Of a stretch of 64,000 bases of DNA, positions 54,793-63,732 are shown piece after piece. Source of the DNA: Desulfoluna sp942491485 (GTDB lineage: Bacteria; Desulfobacterota; Desulfobacteria; Desulfobacterales; Desulfolunaceae). The stretch's first letter is position 1; each line of letters opens with the position of its first letter. The DNA lies in assembly GCA_942491485.1 (NCBI GenBank), contig CALOAX010000012.1, positions 1-64,000 of the forward strand, read 5' to 3'. The position numbers and the translations under genes are program-made. The notes beneath the pieces are model-generated. The model did no database searches. It was not told where the DNA came from and was given only the letters and a program-made list of their open reading frames with translations.

Positions 54793-55355
54793 GGTGAAAT
54801 GGAAGTCCCTTTTTATCCTGTTTCTGGGCGCGGCCCAAGCCGCATGCATTGCTCTGACCTATCACATGGCCGACGAAAAATCAAAACCATAGCCCGGATA
54901 TTTCACGAGTCGGGTGCGGTTGTATGTAAGGCATCAAGGCTGCAGATGTGGTGGTTTGCCTCAATGTCCCGATAACGCGGCAGGGGAGTGCACCTGAATC
55001 GCCCGGAGGGCGATTAAAACAAACAGAAAACCGCGAATGACATGTTTGATCATATGAAATGACTGAGTTGTTGGGGGTAACGTGTTGTGATTACGTGTTA
55101 TCTGCCTTGGTTGTTTTCTCTTGAAATCCCGGCATAGAGCGTTGCCAGTCGATTCGCTGTCTCAAAGGGGCGACGGGGGACATTCCTTGCGAAAAATGTT
55201 GAGGGATGCGAATTGGGGGGTAAGTCAGGGGGATATTTGAAAATTAAGGGTGTTTATTGCGGGGTTTGCGAAATGGCGAAACATAACATGGAGGGTGGGG
55301 CGAAACATGTGTCCGCCTGGACGGTGTATGCAGGCGGACACACAAAAAACGTCGC
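54793..55355. other. Intergenic region between PilZ and HU genes
   Basis: About 560 bp with no convincing gene or promoter. It includes the HU 3' hairpin at 55308-55342. Confidence 0.5.
55308..55342 (-). terminator. Hairpin after the HU gene
   Basis: Perfect 12-bp stem TGTGTCCGCCTG/CAGGCGGACACA with an 11-nt loop, 14 bp after the HU stop. The T-tract after the stem is poor, so it may terminate weakly or protect the mRNA 3' end. Confidence 0.55.
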
Positions 55356-55625
55356 CTACTTCAAAGCGTCTTTCAGAGCCTTGCCAGGTACGAATTTGGG
55401 AACCTTGCGTGCGTCGATGCTGATTTCCTGACCGGTCTGGGGGTTTCTGCCTTTGCGGGCTTTTCTTTCAACGGCCTTGAAAGTACCGAAACCGACGAGG
55501 GTCACGGTATCGTCACCGGTGAGGGCATCGGTGATGGTGGAGAGAACACAATCTACGGCAGCCTGAGCTTCTTTTTTAGAGCTGACAACTTTTGCAACTT
55601 CGTTGACGAGATCACCTTTGTTCAT
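55356..55625 (-). CDS. hup: DNA-binding protein HU
   Basis: 89 residues of the HU/IHF family. MNKGDLVNEVAKVV...KKEAQAAVD, then GDDTVTLVGFGTFKAVERKARKGRNPQTGQEISI, with the minor-groove arm RNPQTG and VPKFVPGKALKDAL. It bends and compacts DNA. GGRNPQTG-type sequence and length favour HU over IHF. AAGGAG lies eight bases ahead of the ATG. Tandem TTGACA boxes upstream suggest strong transcription. Confidence 0.95.
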   Translation of the reverse strand: MNKGDLVNEVAKVVSSKKEAQAAVDCVLSTITDALTGDDTVTLVGFGTFKAVERKARKGRNPQTGQEISIDARKVPKFVPGKALKDALK

Positions 55626-55779
55626 CCTTGAATCTCCTTTTTTGTAAGTGGGTTTTAAACAACGGCTTGCTTACGTGTTTTGAATATGCATTTTTTATCG
55701 GGAAAATCAGGATACGACATGCAGTGAGTATCCTTTATGGAAAGGCGAGGTCCACTATTGACGGCCTTCTTTGAAAATC

Positions 55780-55808
55780 AACCTACTTATTTGGTTTCTA
55801 AGTGTCAA
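55780..55808 (-). promoter_or_regulatory. Putative promoter of the HU gene
   Basis: On the minus strand TTGACA (55808-55803) is 17 bp from TAGGTT (55785-55780). A second TTGACA lies further upstream at about 55831-55826. The TSS would be about 150 bp ahead of the HU ATG. Confidence 0.45.
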
Positions 55809-55870
55809 GCAATAATTGAGTTCAATGTCAAAAAAAAAAGCCCAAAAGACTTGATATATGGGCTCTTTAA

Positions 55871-55889
55871 GGTTTGACAATGTCAAACC
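55871..55889. promoter_or_regulatory. 19-bp perfect palindrome upstream of HU
   Basis: GGTTTGACA-A-TGTCAAACC, with TTGACA in both orientations. It is operator-like and could bind a dimeric regulator; no regulator is identified. Confidence 0.4.
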
Positions 55890-56033
55890 ACCCCTTTACA
55901 GGGTACATTGCGAGGCAATTAGTAAACAGTATTATTGTTACTATTCGGCGTGGTCTCTCTGTTGTTATGTCTAATTAATACAAGCTGTTGATATGAGGTT
56001 CTGTTTCCTTGCTGGTGCTGCGATTTACATGTC

Positions 56034-56067
56034 ATTAAAAAACAGTGCCACACCGATGGGTGTGGCA
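56034..56067 (-). terminator. Rho-independent terminator of the CoA-transferase gene
   Basis: On the minus strand TGCCACACC pairs with GGTGTGGCA, then CTG and six Ts. It is about 130 bp after the stop codon. Confidence 0.7.
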
Positions 56068-56194
56068 TGAATGAATTGTTGTCGGATTGTTGATTGTCGT
56101 TTTATTACAGGGGATAATATGGGGATATTAGCCACTGGACAGGGGGGATGCCCCTAAATTACAGGTTGGTTACGTTCAGGGCCTCTATTCCCGG

Positions 56195-58192
56195 CTATTT
56201 CAGAAGAACCTTCACTGCCTCGGCTCCTGTTTCATAAATGTGAGGGGCCACCCCCCGCCTGGAGAGAGCGTCTTTGAGCTTCATTTTTAAAAAGGTGCTG
56301 GTTGTGTATCGGGTAACCCCGGAATAATAGGTGCTGACTATGTGTTTCACCATGGCCGTGTAGGCTTCCATCAGTTCGGGGTGAATCTGGAAATGGTCGT
56401 AGTTGACCACGGCAAAGACCGGCTTGCCGATCTCTTTGAGTTTGTCTTCAACCGCGTCCCTTATTTCATCGATCATGGTTCGGGAGTCAACCACCAACCC
56501 TTCAAAGTTGACGAAGAAGAGATTGGATTCCGTATGGTATGAGAGCCTGTCACACAGATTTACCGCGAGCAGGTCCTCTTTGAGGCCCATGGGCTCGGGG
56601 CGGAAAATCCGGCTGTCCATGGGGACGGGTGGGGTGGGCATGGCGGGCTGGAACGCCATCTGTGAGAGGATATCTTGCTGTAAATTCATCCCAGGCGCAA
56701 TCTCCACGAGGGTGAGTCCCTCCTCGGTGAGGGCGAAAACGCACCGTTCTGTGACAAACAGAACCGGTTGGTTGCGTTCCCTTGCATAGTCTCCGCTGAA
56801 GGTCACCTGTTCCACATCGGCCATGAATTTTTGCACAGCGCCTTCCGTAAGTATCCTCAGCTTTCCCTCTGACACCCCCACTGACAGGCCTTTGGCCGTG
56901 AACGTGCCGGTAAAGACAACCCGACGTGCGTTTTGGCTGATGTTGATGAAGCCTCCGGCTCCGGCAATTCGGGGGCCGAATCGGCTCACATTGAGGTTCC
57001 CGTGACGATCGGCCTGTGCAAGGCCGAGAAAAGCGATATCCAGGCCACCCCCGTCGTAGAAATCAAACTGGGCCGGTTGGTCGATGATGGCGTCGGGGTT
57101 CGTGCCTGCTCCAAAGCTTAATCCACCTGCAGGCACCCCTCCAATCAGGCCCGGCTCCGCTGTCAGGGTAATGTAATCGAGAATGCCTTCTTCGTGGGCT
57201 ACCGAGGCGATGCCCTCGGGCATTCCGATCCCGAGGTTCGTCACGCAGTTGACGCGAAGTTCCATGGCGGCACGACGTGCTATGATTTTTCGTGCGGAGA
57301 GTTCCATGGGAGGCATGTGTTGAAGCGGGACCCGAACCTCTCCGCTGTAGGATGGGTTGTAGGCCTCGGCAAAGGTCTGGTGATGGTATTCCGGTTTTGA
57401 CACAAAGACGGTGTCAACCATGATGCCGGGAACCTTGACAGCCTTTGGGGGCAGTGTCCTTTTTTCTGCGAGACGTTCCACCTGGGCGATGACCACGCCA
57501 CCGGAATTTTTAACGGCCATGGCAAGGGCAAGGCTCTCCAGGACGAGGGCTTCCCGTTCCATGGTGATGTTGCCCAGTGTGTCAGCCGTGGTCCCCCGAA
57601 TAATCGCCACATCAATGGGGAATGTCTTGTAGGCGAGGAAACGTTTTCCGAAAATGGTCATGGAGGAGACCAGGTCTTCCCTGGTGCAGGAGTTGATTTT
57701 CCCTCCGTCGATTTGTGGGTCCACAAAGGTGTGGAGTCCCACCCGGCTCAGGGTGACAGGCCGCCCGGCTGCAATGTCCCGGTACATGTGGCAGACCACG
57801 CCCTGGGGCAAATTGTACGCTTCGATGGCGTTTTCCACGGCCAGCTTCTGAAGGGCAGGGACAAGTCCCCAGTGGCCGCCGATGACCCGTTTCAGCATGC
57901 CTTTGTGGCCCAGGTGGTTAAGGCCTTTGGTTTTTCCGTCTCCCATGCCTGCGGCGTAAATGAGTGTCAGGTCAGACGGGGTGCCGGAACGCAGGAAGCG
58001 CTCCTCAAGGGTGACAGCAAACTCTTCAGGAAATCCGATGCCCACGAATCCACCGAACCCGATGGTATCACCGGTTTGGATAATCTCCGCAGCTTCATGG
58101 GCGTTTACAACCTTTCCCTTGGGGGAGACCAGGGGGGAAAGGGATGAGAGAATGGGGTGCGACTCTGTGGCCGGATGGCTCTTGTCGGTCAT
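56195..58192 (-). CDS. Family I acyl-CoA:carboxylate CoA-transferase with C-terminal extension
   Basis: 665 residues, longer than YdiF-type enzymes (about 530). The alpha part begins KVVNAHEAAEIIQTGDTIGFGGF; the beta part has NLGIGMPEGIASVAHEEG and the catalytic Glu346 in TLTAEPGLIGG, then GGGLDIAFLGLAQADRHGNLN. It swaps CoA between carboxylates, probably acetate, propionate or butyrate. About 140 residues after the normal end (from roughly residue 525) form an extra domain I do not recognise (FFVNFEGLVVDSRTMIDEIRDAV, VFAVVNYDHFQIHP). The ATG at 58192 follows GGAGG by five bases. Together with the crotonase and ADP-forming synthetase it points to short-chain acid metabolism. Confidence 0.87.
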   Translation of the reverse strand: MTDKSHPATESHPILSSLSPLVSPKGKVVNAHEAAEIIQTGDTIGFGGFVGIGFPEEFAVTLEERFLRSGTPSDLTLIYAAGMGDGKTKGLNHLGHKGMLKRVIGGHWGLVPALQKLAVENAIEAYNLPQGVVCHMYRDIAAGRPVTLSRVGLHTFVDPQIDGGKINSCTREDLVSSMTIFGKRFLAYKTFPIDVAIIRGTTADTLGNITMEREALVLESLALAMAVKNSGGVVIAQVERLAEKRTLPPKAVKVPGIMVDTVFVSKPEYHHQTFAEAYNPSYSGEVRVPLQHMPPMELSARKIIARRAAMELRVNCVTNLGIGMPEGIASVAHEEGILDYITLTAEPGLIGGVPAGGLSFGAGTNPDAIIDQPAQFDFYDGGGLDIAFLGLAQADRHGNLNVSRFGPRIAGAGGFINISQNARRVVFTGTFTAKGLSVGVSEGKLRILTEGAVQKFMADVEQVTFSGDYARERNQPVLFVTERCVFALTEEGLTLVEIAPGMNLQQDILSQMAFQPAMPTPPVPMDSRIFRPEPMGLKEDLLAVNLCDRLSYHTESNLFFVNFEGLVVDSRTMIDEIRDAVEDKLKEIGKPVFAVVNYDHFQIHPELMEAYTAMVKHIVSTYYSGVTRYTTSTFLKMKLKDALSRRGVAPHIYETGAEAVKVLLK

Positions 58193-58448
58193 GGCGTCCT
58201 CCAGACTGGGTGGCGGGATGGACTCTGTTGTCGGGCAGAAAAGGGGGAGGGGGGAACGCAAGGCAACTGAAAGGCCCGGAGAGTGGCGAAGAGATGATGC
58301 CGCACGAATGCACGGCTTTTCCATACATACGTCCCCACTCTACCAGAGAATGAGGCCAGGAGGCCACACCCATGTTGTGCGTCTGGGGTGTGCCTGTCGA
58401 TTTTGCCGTGCGTTCTTGCGTGAAATGATTCGAGGGTCGTGTGGCCTG

Positions 58449-59222
58449 TTACCGCATGAACCCGAGATACCAGCCGATAAGTTGGGCTCCGAAGAGGGTG
58501 TAAACGGCACCTCCGGTGGCGAGAAAAGGGCCGTAGGGTATGGCAAGCTTCATGTTCCCTCTTTGAATCAGCATGATGGAGAGTCCGATGACGCTTCCGG
58601 TGAGAGAAGAGAAGAATATGGTAAATAGAACGCCCTTCCAACCGATAAAGGCCCCCATCATGCCCAGAAGCTTTATATCCCCTCCGCCCATGCCCATCTT
58701 GCCGGTGAGTCGTTCGTAAATCCAGGCCACGAGCCACAGGCTTCCTCCACCGGCAAGAATGCCCAGGGCTGCCTCCTGCCAGGTAACGGTGGGCACCGCC
58801 AGGGAGAGGAGAAAGAAGAGGGGGATGCCCGGCAGGGAGATCACGTCGGGGATGATGCGATGGTCGATATCGATAAAGGTGATGGTGATCAGCACGCTGA
58901 AGAAGATAAAATGGACCAGGGCGCTGGCAGTGAGGCCGAAGGCGTAAAGGGCGATGAGGGCAAAGCAGCCTGTCAGTGCCTCAATGGCTGGGTACCTGAG
59001 GGAGACGCTGCATCCGCAACTGCGGCATCGGCCCCTTAATATAAGGTAGCTTAAGACAGGGATGTTGTCGTACCAGCGAATGGGGGTCTGGCAGGATGGG
59101 CAGGATGACCCCGGTCGCACGATGGAGCGGGAGTGGGGGATTCTGTAAATGCAGACATTGAGAAAACTTCCCACGCAGAGGCCGTAAAAGAGAATAGCGA
59201 ATGTAACGGGTAACGGAATCAT
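58449..59222 (-). CDS. pilD: Prepilin peptidase / N-methyltransferase (type IV leader peptidase)
   Basis: 257 residues with about seven membrane helices. The N-terminal cytoplasmic domain has GSFLNVCIYRIP and two Cys pairs (CPSC, CRSC). The peptidase aspartates are in FIDIDHRIIPD and MGGGDIKLLGMMGAFIG. It cleaves and methylates type IV prepilins or type II secretion pseudopilins. No pilus genes are adjacent, which is common. ATG 59222 is preferred because CAGGA lies ahead; ATG 59240 is in frame. Confidence 0.93.
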   Translation of the reverse strand: MIPLPVTFAILFYGLCVGSFLNVCIYRIPHSRSIVRPGSSCPSCQTPIRWYDNIPVLSYLILRGRCRSCGCSVSLRYPAIEALTGCFALIALYAFGLTASALVHFIFFSVLITITFIDIDHRIIPDVISLPGIPLFFLLSLAVPTVTWQEAALGILAGGGSLWLVAWIYERLTGKMGMGGGDIKLLGMMGAFIGWKGVLFTIFFSSLTGSVIGLSIMLIQRGNMKLAIPYGPFLATGGAVYTLFGAQLIGWYLGFMR

Positions 59223-59617
59223 GAGTTTTTCCTGCTTCATCGGGTGGATGCCATGGCATGGTGGTCAAGTCGGGCTGTTTGAGCAAGGTGCCTGTCACCC
59301 CGGTAAAGTAGAGGGCGGAGCCAAAAAAATCAAGAATGATATTGTAAATGGGGAAATGTGTCTTATTATTACTCCGTAGCTCTCAATATCTCCCCGAAAA
59401 ACCTTGAATAGAGGACGCTTCGGGTGTTGTGGCGTCAAAGCGCACACTCCGGGGGTGATATTTGTGTCCAAAAATCATGGTGGTGTCGCAAAACGTCAAA
59501 TTTTCGACATCTCGCCAGCGCCTTTTTAAGTCTCTTCGAGTGGCCTTTTTACCGCCCGGGGAGCCGGGTATACCTTCCCGGGCTTGCGGGACCATCACAT
59601 CATATGCAGGAGTTGGA
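59223..59617. other. Divergent region between pilD and lon
   Basis: About 395 bp with a possible lon promoter. No sigma32-type pair was found. Confidence 0.45.
59342..59369 (+). promoter_or_regulatory. Putative promoter of lon
   Basis: TTGTAA (59342-59347) and TATTAT (59364-59369) with a 16-bp spacer, about 240 bp before the lon ATG. Confidence 0.3.
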
Positions 59618-62062
59618 ATGGCTGTTACCGATAAAGACGATCTGATCAACCTCATCGAAGAGGATGTTCCCGATAATGAGATACCTGAAATCCTTCCCCT
59701 GATGCCCGTTCGGGATGTTGTGATCTTTAACGACATGCTTCTGCCTCTGTTTATCGGCAGGGACAAGTCGGTGCGTGCCGTGGAGCACGCCCTGGAAGAG
59801 GATCGCTTTATTTTCCTTGCGGCCCAGAAAGACCCGGCTGACGAAGATCCGGACTCTGAGGAGATCTTTACCGTGGGCACCGTTGGCAAGGTGCTGCGGA
59901 TGGTGAAGCTTCCTGATGGCAAGATCAAGGCCTTGGTCCAGGGGATGGCCAAGGGGCGGGTCCTCGACTACATTGAGGACAAACCTTTTTTCAAGGTCAA
60001 AATCGAGCAGATCGAGGAATCCGAAAACCCGGATCTGGACGTCAACACCGAAGCCCTCATGCGAAATGTGCGCGAGCAGAGCGAAAAGATTCTTTCCCTC
60101 AAAGGGGAGCTCAGCGCAGAGGTGTCCGCAGTTCTCGAGAGCATCGAGTCCCCGGGAAAACTGGCGGACCTTGTGGCCTCCAACCTGCGCTTGCAGGTGG
60201 AGGAGGCTCAGCAGGTCCTTGAATGCATGGATCAGGTTGAGCGTCTCACCAAGGTGTACGGTTTTCTCAGCAGGGAGGTAGAGCTCTCAACGGTTCAGGC
60301 GAAAATCCAGACGGATGTTCGGGATGAAATTTCCAAAACCCAACGCGACTACTACCTGCGCGAGCAGGTGAGGGCCATCAACCGCGAGCTGGGCGAGCAG
60401 GACGACAAGGTTGCGGAACTCACCGAGTACAAAGAGAGTATCGCCAGGGCCAAGATGCCCGATGCCGCAGAAAAAGAGGCCCTTAAGCAGTTGAAGCGCC
60501 TGGGGCAGATGCACCCTGACTCCTCGGAGTCCTCCGTGATCCGCACCTACCTGGACTGGCTGGTGGAGCTTCCCTGGAGCAGCGGCACCAAAGACCATCT
60601 CAATATCAAGCGTGCGGCCAAGGTCCTCGACGAGGAGCATTACGGGCTGGAGAAGGTCAAGGAGCGTATCCTCGAATTTTTAAGCGTCCGAAAGCTCAAC
60701 CCGAACGTCAAAGGATCCATCCTCTGTTTTGTGGGCCCTCCCGGGGTGGGAAAGACCTCCCTTGGAAAGGCCATTGCCGCGGCCATGAAGCGGGAATTTG
60801 TCCGCATCTCCCTTGGTGGTATTCGTGATGAAGCAGAGATCAGGGGGCACAGGCGCACGTATATCGGCGCGCTTCCCGGTCGGATCATCCAGGGGCTGAA
60901 GCAGTGCGGCTCCAACAACCCCGTCTTCATGATGGACGAGGTGGACAAGCTGGGATCCGACTACAAAGGGGATCCGTCATCTGCGCTTCTGGAGGCCCTG
61001 GACCCCGAGCAGAACAATGAGTTCAGCGATCACTACCTTAACCTGGCCTTTGATCTGTCCAAGGTGATGTTTATCCTGACGGCCAACCAGCTGGAGACCA
61101 TTCCCTCGGCACTTCTTGACCGCATGGAGGTGATTTACCTCTCAGGATACAGCCATGAAGAGAAGCGCGCCATTGCCGAAAGTTACCTGCTGCCCAGGCA
61201 GATCAAGGAGAACGGGCTGAAGAAGCGACATCTCCAGCTCAGCAGTGGGGCCATGGATGATATCATTCAGAACTTCACCCTGGAAGCCGGTGTGCGAAAC
61301 CTTGAACGTGAGTTGGGCTCGGTCTGTCGAAAGGTGGCCCGAAAGGTCGCCGAGGGAGCCAAGGGTGGACAGCGGGTCAGCAGGGCCAATATTGAAAAGT
61401 ATCTCGGGCCTCCCAAGTACCTCTCTGAAATGGACAAGGAGGAGAGCCAGGTAGGGCTTTCCACCGGTCTGGCCTGGACCCAGGTCGGGGGAGAGGTGCT
61501 CTACGTTGAGACCTCCATCATACCCGGCAAAGGGGAGCTCATTGTGACCGGGCAGTTGGGAGAGGTGATGCAGGAATCTGTGAAGGCGGCCATGAGCTAT
61601 ACCCGCCATGCCCTTGCCGGTCTTGGGTTCAAAGACAGCTTTGATGACCTTGATATACACATTCATGTGCCCGATGGCGCCACCCCCAAAGATGGTCCGT
61701 CGGCCGGTATCGCCATTGCCACCTCTCTCTTTTCAGCGGTGGTGAACAAGCCCGTGAGTTGTGATGTGGCCATGACCGGTGAAATCACCTTGAGGGGGCG
61801 GGTACTCCCCATCGGCGGGTTGAAAGAGAAGGCCCTCGGGGCATTGCGGGGCGGAATTAAAACCGTTTTGTTGCCCGTGAAAAACAGCAAAGACCTTGCG
61901 GAGATTCCCCAGAGCGTGAAAAAGCGCATCTCCTTTGTGCCCGTGCGCCACCTGGACGATGTGCTTAAGATTGCCATTGAAGGGTTTGACGGCCTGGAGG
62001 CCGAGGCTGCACGCCTTAAAGAGGAAGCGGCGGCTTCTGCCGATAAAAAGGGGAAAGCGTGA
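59618..62062 (+). CDS. lon: ATP-dependent protease Lon
   Basis: 814 residues. N-terminal LAN domain (LPLMPVRDVVIFNDMLLPLFIGRDKS), AAA+ module with GPPGVGKTS at about 372 and MDEVDKLGSD, and a serine-lysine protease domain with DGPSAGIAIATSL (Ser695) and IGGLKEKALGALRGG (Lys738). It degrades damaged and regulatory proteins. GGAG is five bases before the ATG at 59618; the frame is open further upstream but that part does not look like Lon. The TGA overlaps the tsaB ATG (TGATG). Confidence 0.97.
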   Translation: MAVTDKDDLINLIEEDVPDNEIPEILPLMPVRDVVIFNDMLLPLFIGRDKSVRAVEHALEEDRFIFLAAQKDPADEDPDSEEIFTVGTVGKVLRMVKLPDGKIKALVQGMAKGRVLDYIEDKPFFKVKIEQIEESENPDLDVNTEALMRNVREQSEKILSLKGELSAEVSAVLESIESPGKLADLVASNLRLQVEEAQQVLECMDQVERLTKVYGFLSREVELSTVQAKIQTDVRDEISKTQRDYYLREQVRAINRELGEQDDKVAELTEYKESIARAKMPDAAEKEALKQLKRLGQMHPDSSESSVIRTYLDWLVELPWSSGTKDHLNIKRAAKVLDEEHYGLEKVKERILEFLSVRKLNPNVKGSILCFVGPPGVGKTSLGKAIAAAMKREFVRISLGGIRDEAEIRGHRRTYIGALPGRIIQGLKQCGSNNPVFMMDEVDKLGSDYKGDPSSALLEALDPEQNNEFSDHYLNLAFDLSKVMFILTANQLETIPSALLDRMEVIYLSGYSHEEKRAIAESYLLPRQIKENGLKKRHLQLSSGAMDDIIQNFTLEAGVRNLERELGSVCRKVARKVAEGAKGGQRVSRANIEKYLGPPKYLSEMDKEESQVGLSTGLAWTQVGGEVLYVETSIIPGKGELIVTGQLGEVMQESVKAAMSYTRHALAGLGFKDSFDDLDIHIHVPDGATPKDGPSAGIAIATSLFSAVVNKPVSCDVAMTGEITLRGRVLPIGGLKEKALGALRGGIKTVLLPVKNSKDLAEIPQSVKKRISFVPVRHLDDVLKIAIEGFDGLEAEAARLKEEAAASADKKGKA

Positions 62063-62769
62063 TGCGGCTTCTGGCTGTGGATACATCCACACTCTCCTGT
62101 GGGGTTGCCGTTGCCGATGATGAAGAGCTTTTATCGGAAAGTCTCTTTACCAGCAGGCAGACCCACTCCCGTCACCTCCTCGGTATGGTGGAAGAGACGC
62201 TGTCACGGTCAGGTCTGGCATTGTCAGACCTGGATGGTTTTGCCGTAACCCGGGGGCCTGGTAGCTTTACCGGGCTTCGCATCGGCATGAGCGTGGTGAA
62301 GGGGCTTGCAGAGGTCGCCGGAAAACCGGTGGCCGGCATCTCGACCCTTGAGGCACTTGCACGCGGGGCCGTTCTTGCGGGCAAGCCGATTCTGGCCATG
62401 GTTGACGCGCGCAAAGGGGAGGTCTATGCGGCCCTTTACGCCCCTGACGGGAAGGGGGGGGTGACGGAGCTCTCCCCGCCGGAGGCCGTCAGTCCGGAGG
62501 CGCTTTTAAGTCGAATCGACGGAGAGGTTCTCTGTGTCGGTTCCGGTGCCGTGGCTTACCGGGAGGCCATTGAGGGGACGTTGGGCGGAAAGGCTTTTTT
62601 TGCTGCCGAATGCAACACCATCCGTCCGTCTGTGGTGGCGAATCTGGCATTCGGAGCATTTCAGCGCAACGAAGCCGTGGCGGCAGCAGCCGTGAGCCCC
62701 CTTTACCTCAGAAAGTCGGATGCTGAGATCGCCCTTGAGCTTCGGAATGCGTCAAAGGGGCACGGTTAG
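62062..62769 (+). CDS. tsaB: tRNA t6A biosynthesis protein TsaB
   Basis: 235 residues of the actin-like ASKHA fold. LLAVDTSTLSCGVAVADD, HSRHLLGMVEETL and GPGSFTGLRIGMSVVKGLA are the TsaB signatures; it lacks the metal-binding residues of TsaD. It supports TsaD in making N6-threonylcarbamoyladenosine in tRNA. Start and lon stop overlap as TGATG; GTG 62059 is an alternative. Confidence 0.94.
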   Translation: MRLLAVDTSTLSCGVAVADDEELLSESLFTSRQTHSRHLLGMVEETLSRSGLALSDLDGFAVTRGPGSFTGLRIGMSVVKGLAEVAGKPVAGISTLEALARGAVLAGKPILAMVDARKGEVYAALYAPDGKGGVTELSPPEAVSPEALLSRIDGEVLCVGSGAVAYREAIEGTLGGKAFFAAECNTIRPSVVANLAFGAFQRNEAVAAAAVSPLYLRKSDAEIALELRNASKGHG

Positions 62770-62779
62770 GGGCTTTCGT

Positions 62780-62806
62780 TTGACATCGTTCGGGTGATCT
62801 GATAAT
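62780..62806 (+). promoter_or_regulatory. Possible promoter upstream of psd
   Basis: TTGACA (62780-62785) and GATAAT (62801-62806) with a short 15-bp spacer, about 255 bp before the psd ATG. Confidence 0.3.
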
Positions 62807-63060
62807 CCTGAATAGAATTGAGGCGGTTTTAAAACCGGCGTCGATAACGCCTCATGGCAGCAACGTGTGTTGCTGTACGTTCGATTGCGTCATACACTGT
62901 GTGTCATGCACCTGGTTGTTTTTTATTGCGCATTGCTGATGCGTCCATTGAGCATGACAACCTTAGCGAGTGAATATTTAGGTGCACGCCGGAACGAGAG
63001 TGGCACGATAATGCTGCTTTTTATTGAGACGTTTCAACTATATTGTGACTGGAATTACGA

Positions 63061-63732
63061 ATGAATCGTTTTACTTGGCCTGAGAAACCGAGCCTGAAAG
63101 CATTCCAAATTGCAAAACCCGGCATTCCCTACATTATAGTTGCTTGTGTATCGACCCTCTTTCTCGCAGGGATTCATTTTCATACACTCGCTCTGGTTTC
63201 CTTTTTCATCGCCTTGTTTGTCTGCTACTTCTTTCGTGATCCGGACCGGGTCGTCGAAGAAGGGGAGGGTTTTCTCTCATCCCCTGCGGATGGCAAGGTG
63301 ATTTTCGCTGACGTGGTGGATGAAAATCCCTACGTCGAAGGGAAGTGCTTTAAAATAAGTATATTCATGAATGTGTTTAATGTGCATGTCAACAGGGTTC
63401 CTTTTGACGGCACCATCAAGGCCATTCATTACCACCCCGGAAAGTTTTTTAATGCAAGCCTGGACAAGGCTTCGGAGGACAACGAGCGAAATGCGCTTGT
63501 TATTGAAACCGAAAGTGGCACCACCTTTGCTACGGTCCAGATTGCTGGCCTTGTGGCCCGTCGCATCATCTGCGGCGTAAACGAAGGGGACAAAGTGGTT
63601 CAGGGACGACGTTACGGCATGATCTGTTTCGGTTCACGCCTTGACCTTTACCTGCCCACCGATTTTGACTGCCGTGTAGCCATCGGTGAGAAAGTTCAAG
63701 CTGGCACAACGGTTATGGGGGTTCTCCAATGA
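63061..63732 (+). CDS. psd: Phosphatidylserine decarboxylase proenzyme
   Basis: 223 residues of the short archaeal/deltaproteobacterial-type Psd. Two N-terminal membrane helices are followed by FFRDPDR, SSPADGKV, FMNVFNVHVNRVPFDG, YHPGKFFNASLDKASEDNER and the self-cleavage motif CFGSRLDLYLP, where the Ser becomes the pyruvoyl cofactor. It makes phosphatidylethanolamine. The stop overlaps the pssA start (ATGA), so the two steps of PE synthesis are translationally coupled. Confidence 0.95.
   Translation: MNRFTWPEKPSLKAFQIAKPGIPYIIVACVSTLFLAGIHFHTLALVSFFIALFVCYFFRDPDRVVEEGEGFLSSPADGKVIFADVVDENPYVEGKCFKISIFMNVFNVHVNRVPFDGTIKAIHYHPGKFFNASLDKASEDNERNALVIETESGTTFATVQIAGLVARRIICGVNEGDKVVQGRRYGMICFGSRLDLYLPTDFDCRVAIGEKVQAGTTVMGVLQ

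Larger units (their letters stand above)
55626..56194. other. Intergenic region upstream of HU
   Basis: About 570 bp, AT-rich. It holds the HU promoter, the palindrome GGTTTGACA-A-TGTCAAACC at 55871-55889, and the CoA-transferase terminator. No gene is visible. Confidence 0.55.

Noticed and set aside
55213..55431. 72-codon plus-strand frame overlapping HU
   Set aside because: It runs antisense into hup and over the HU hairpin, with no RBS.
59402..59440. CTTGAA as a sigma32 -35 box for lon
   Set aside because: No CCCCAT-like -10 at the expected distance.
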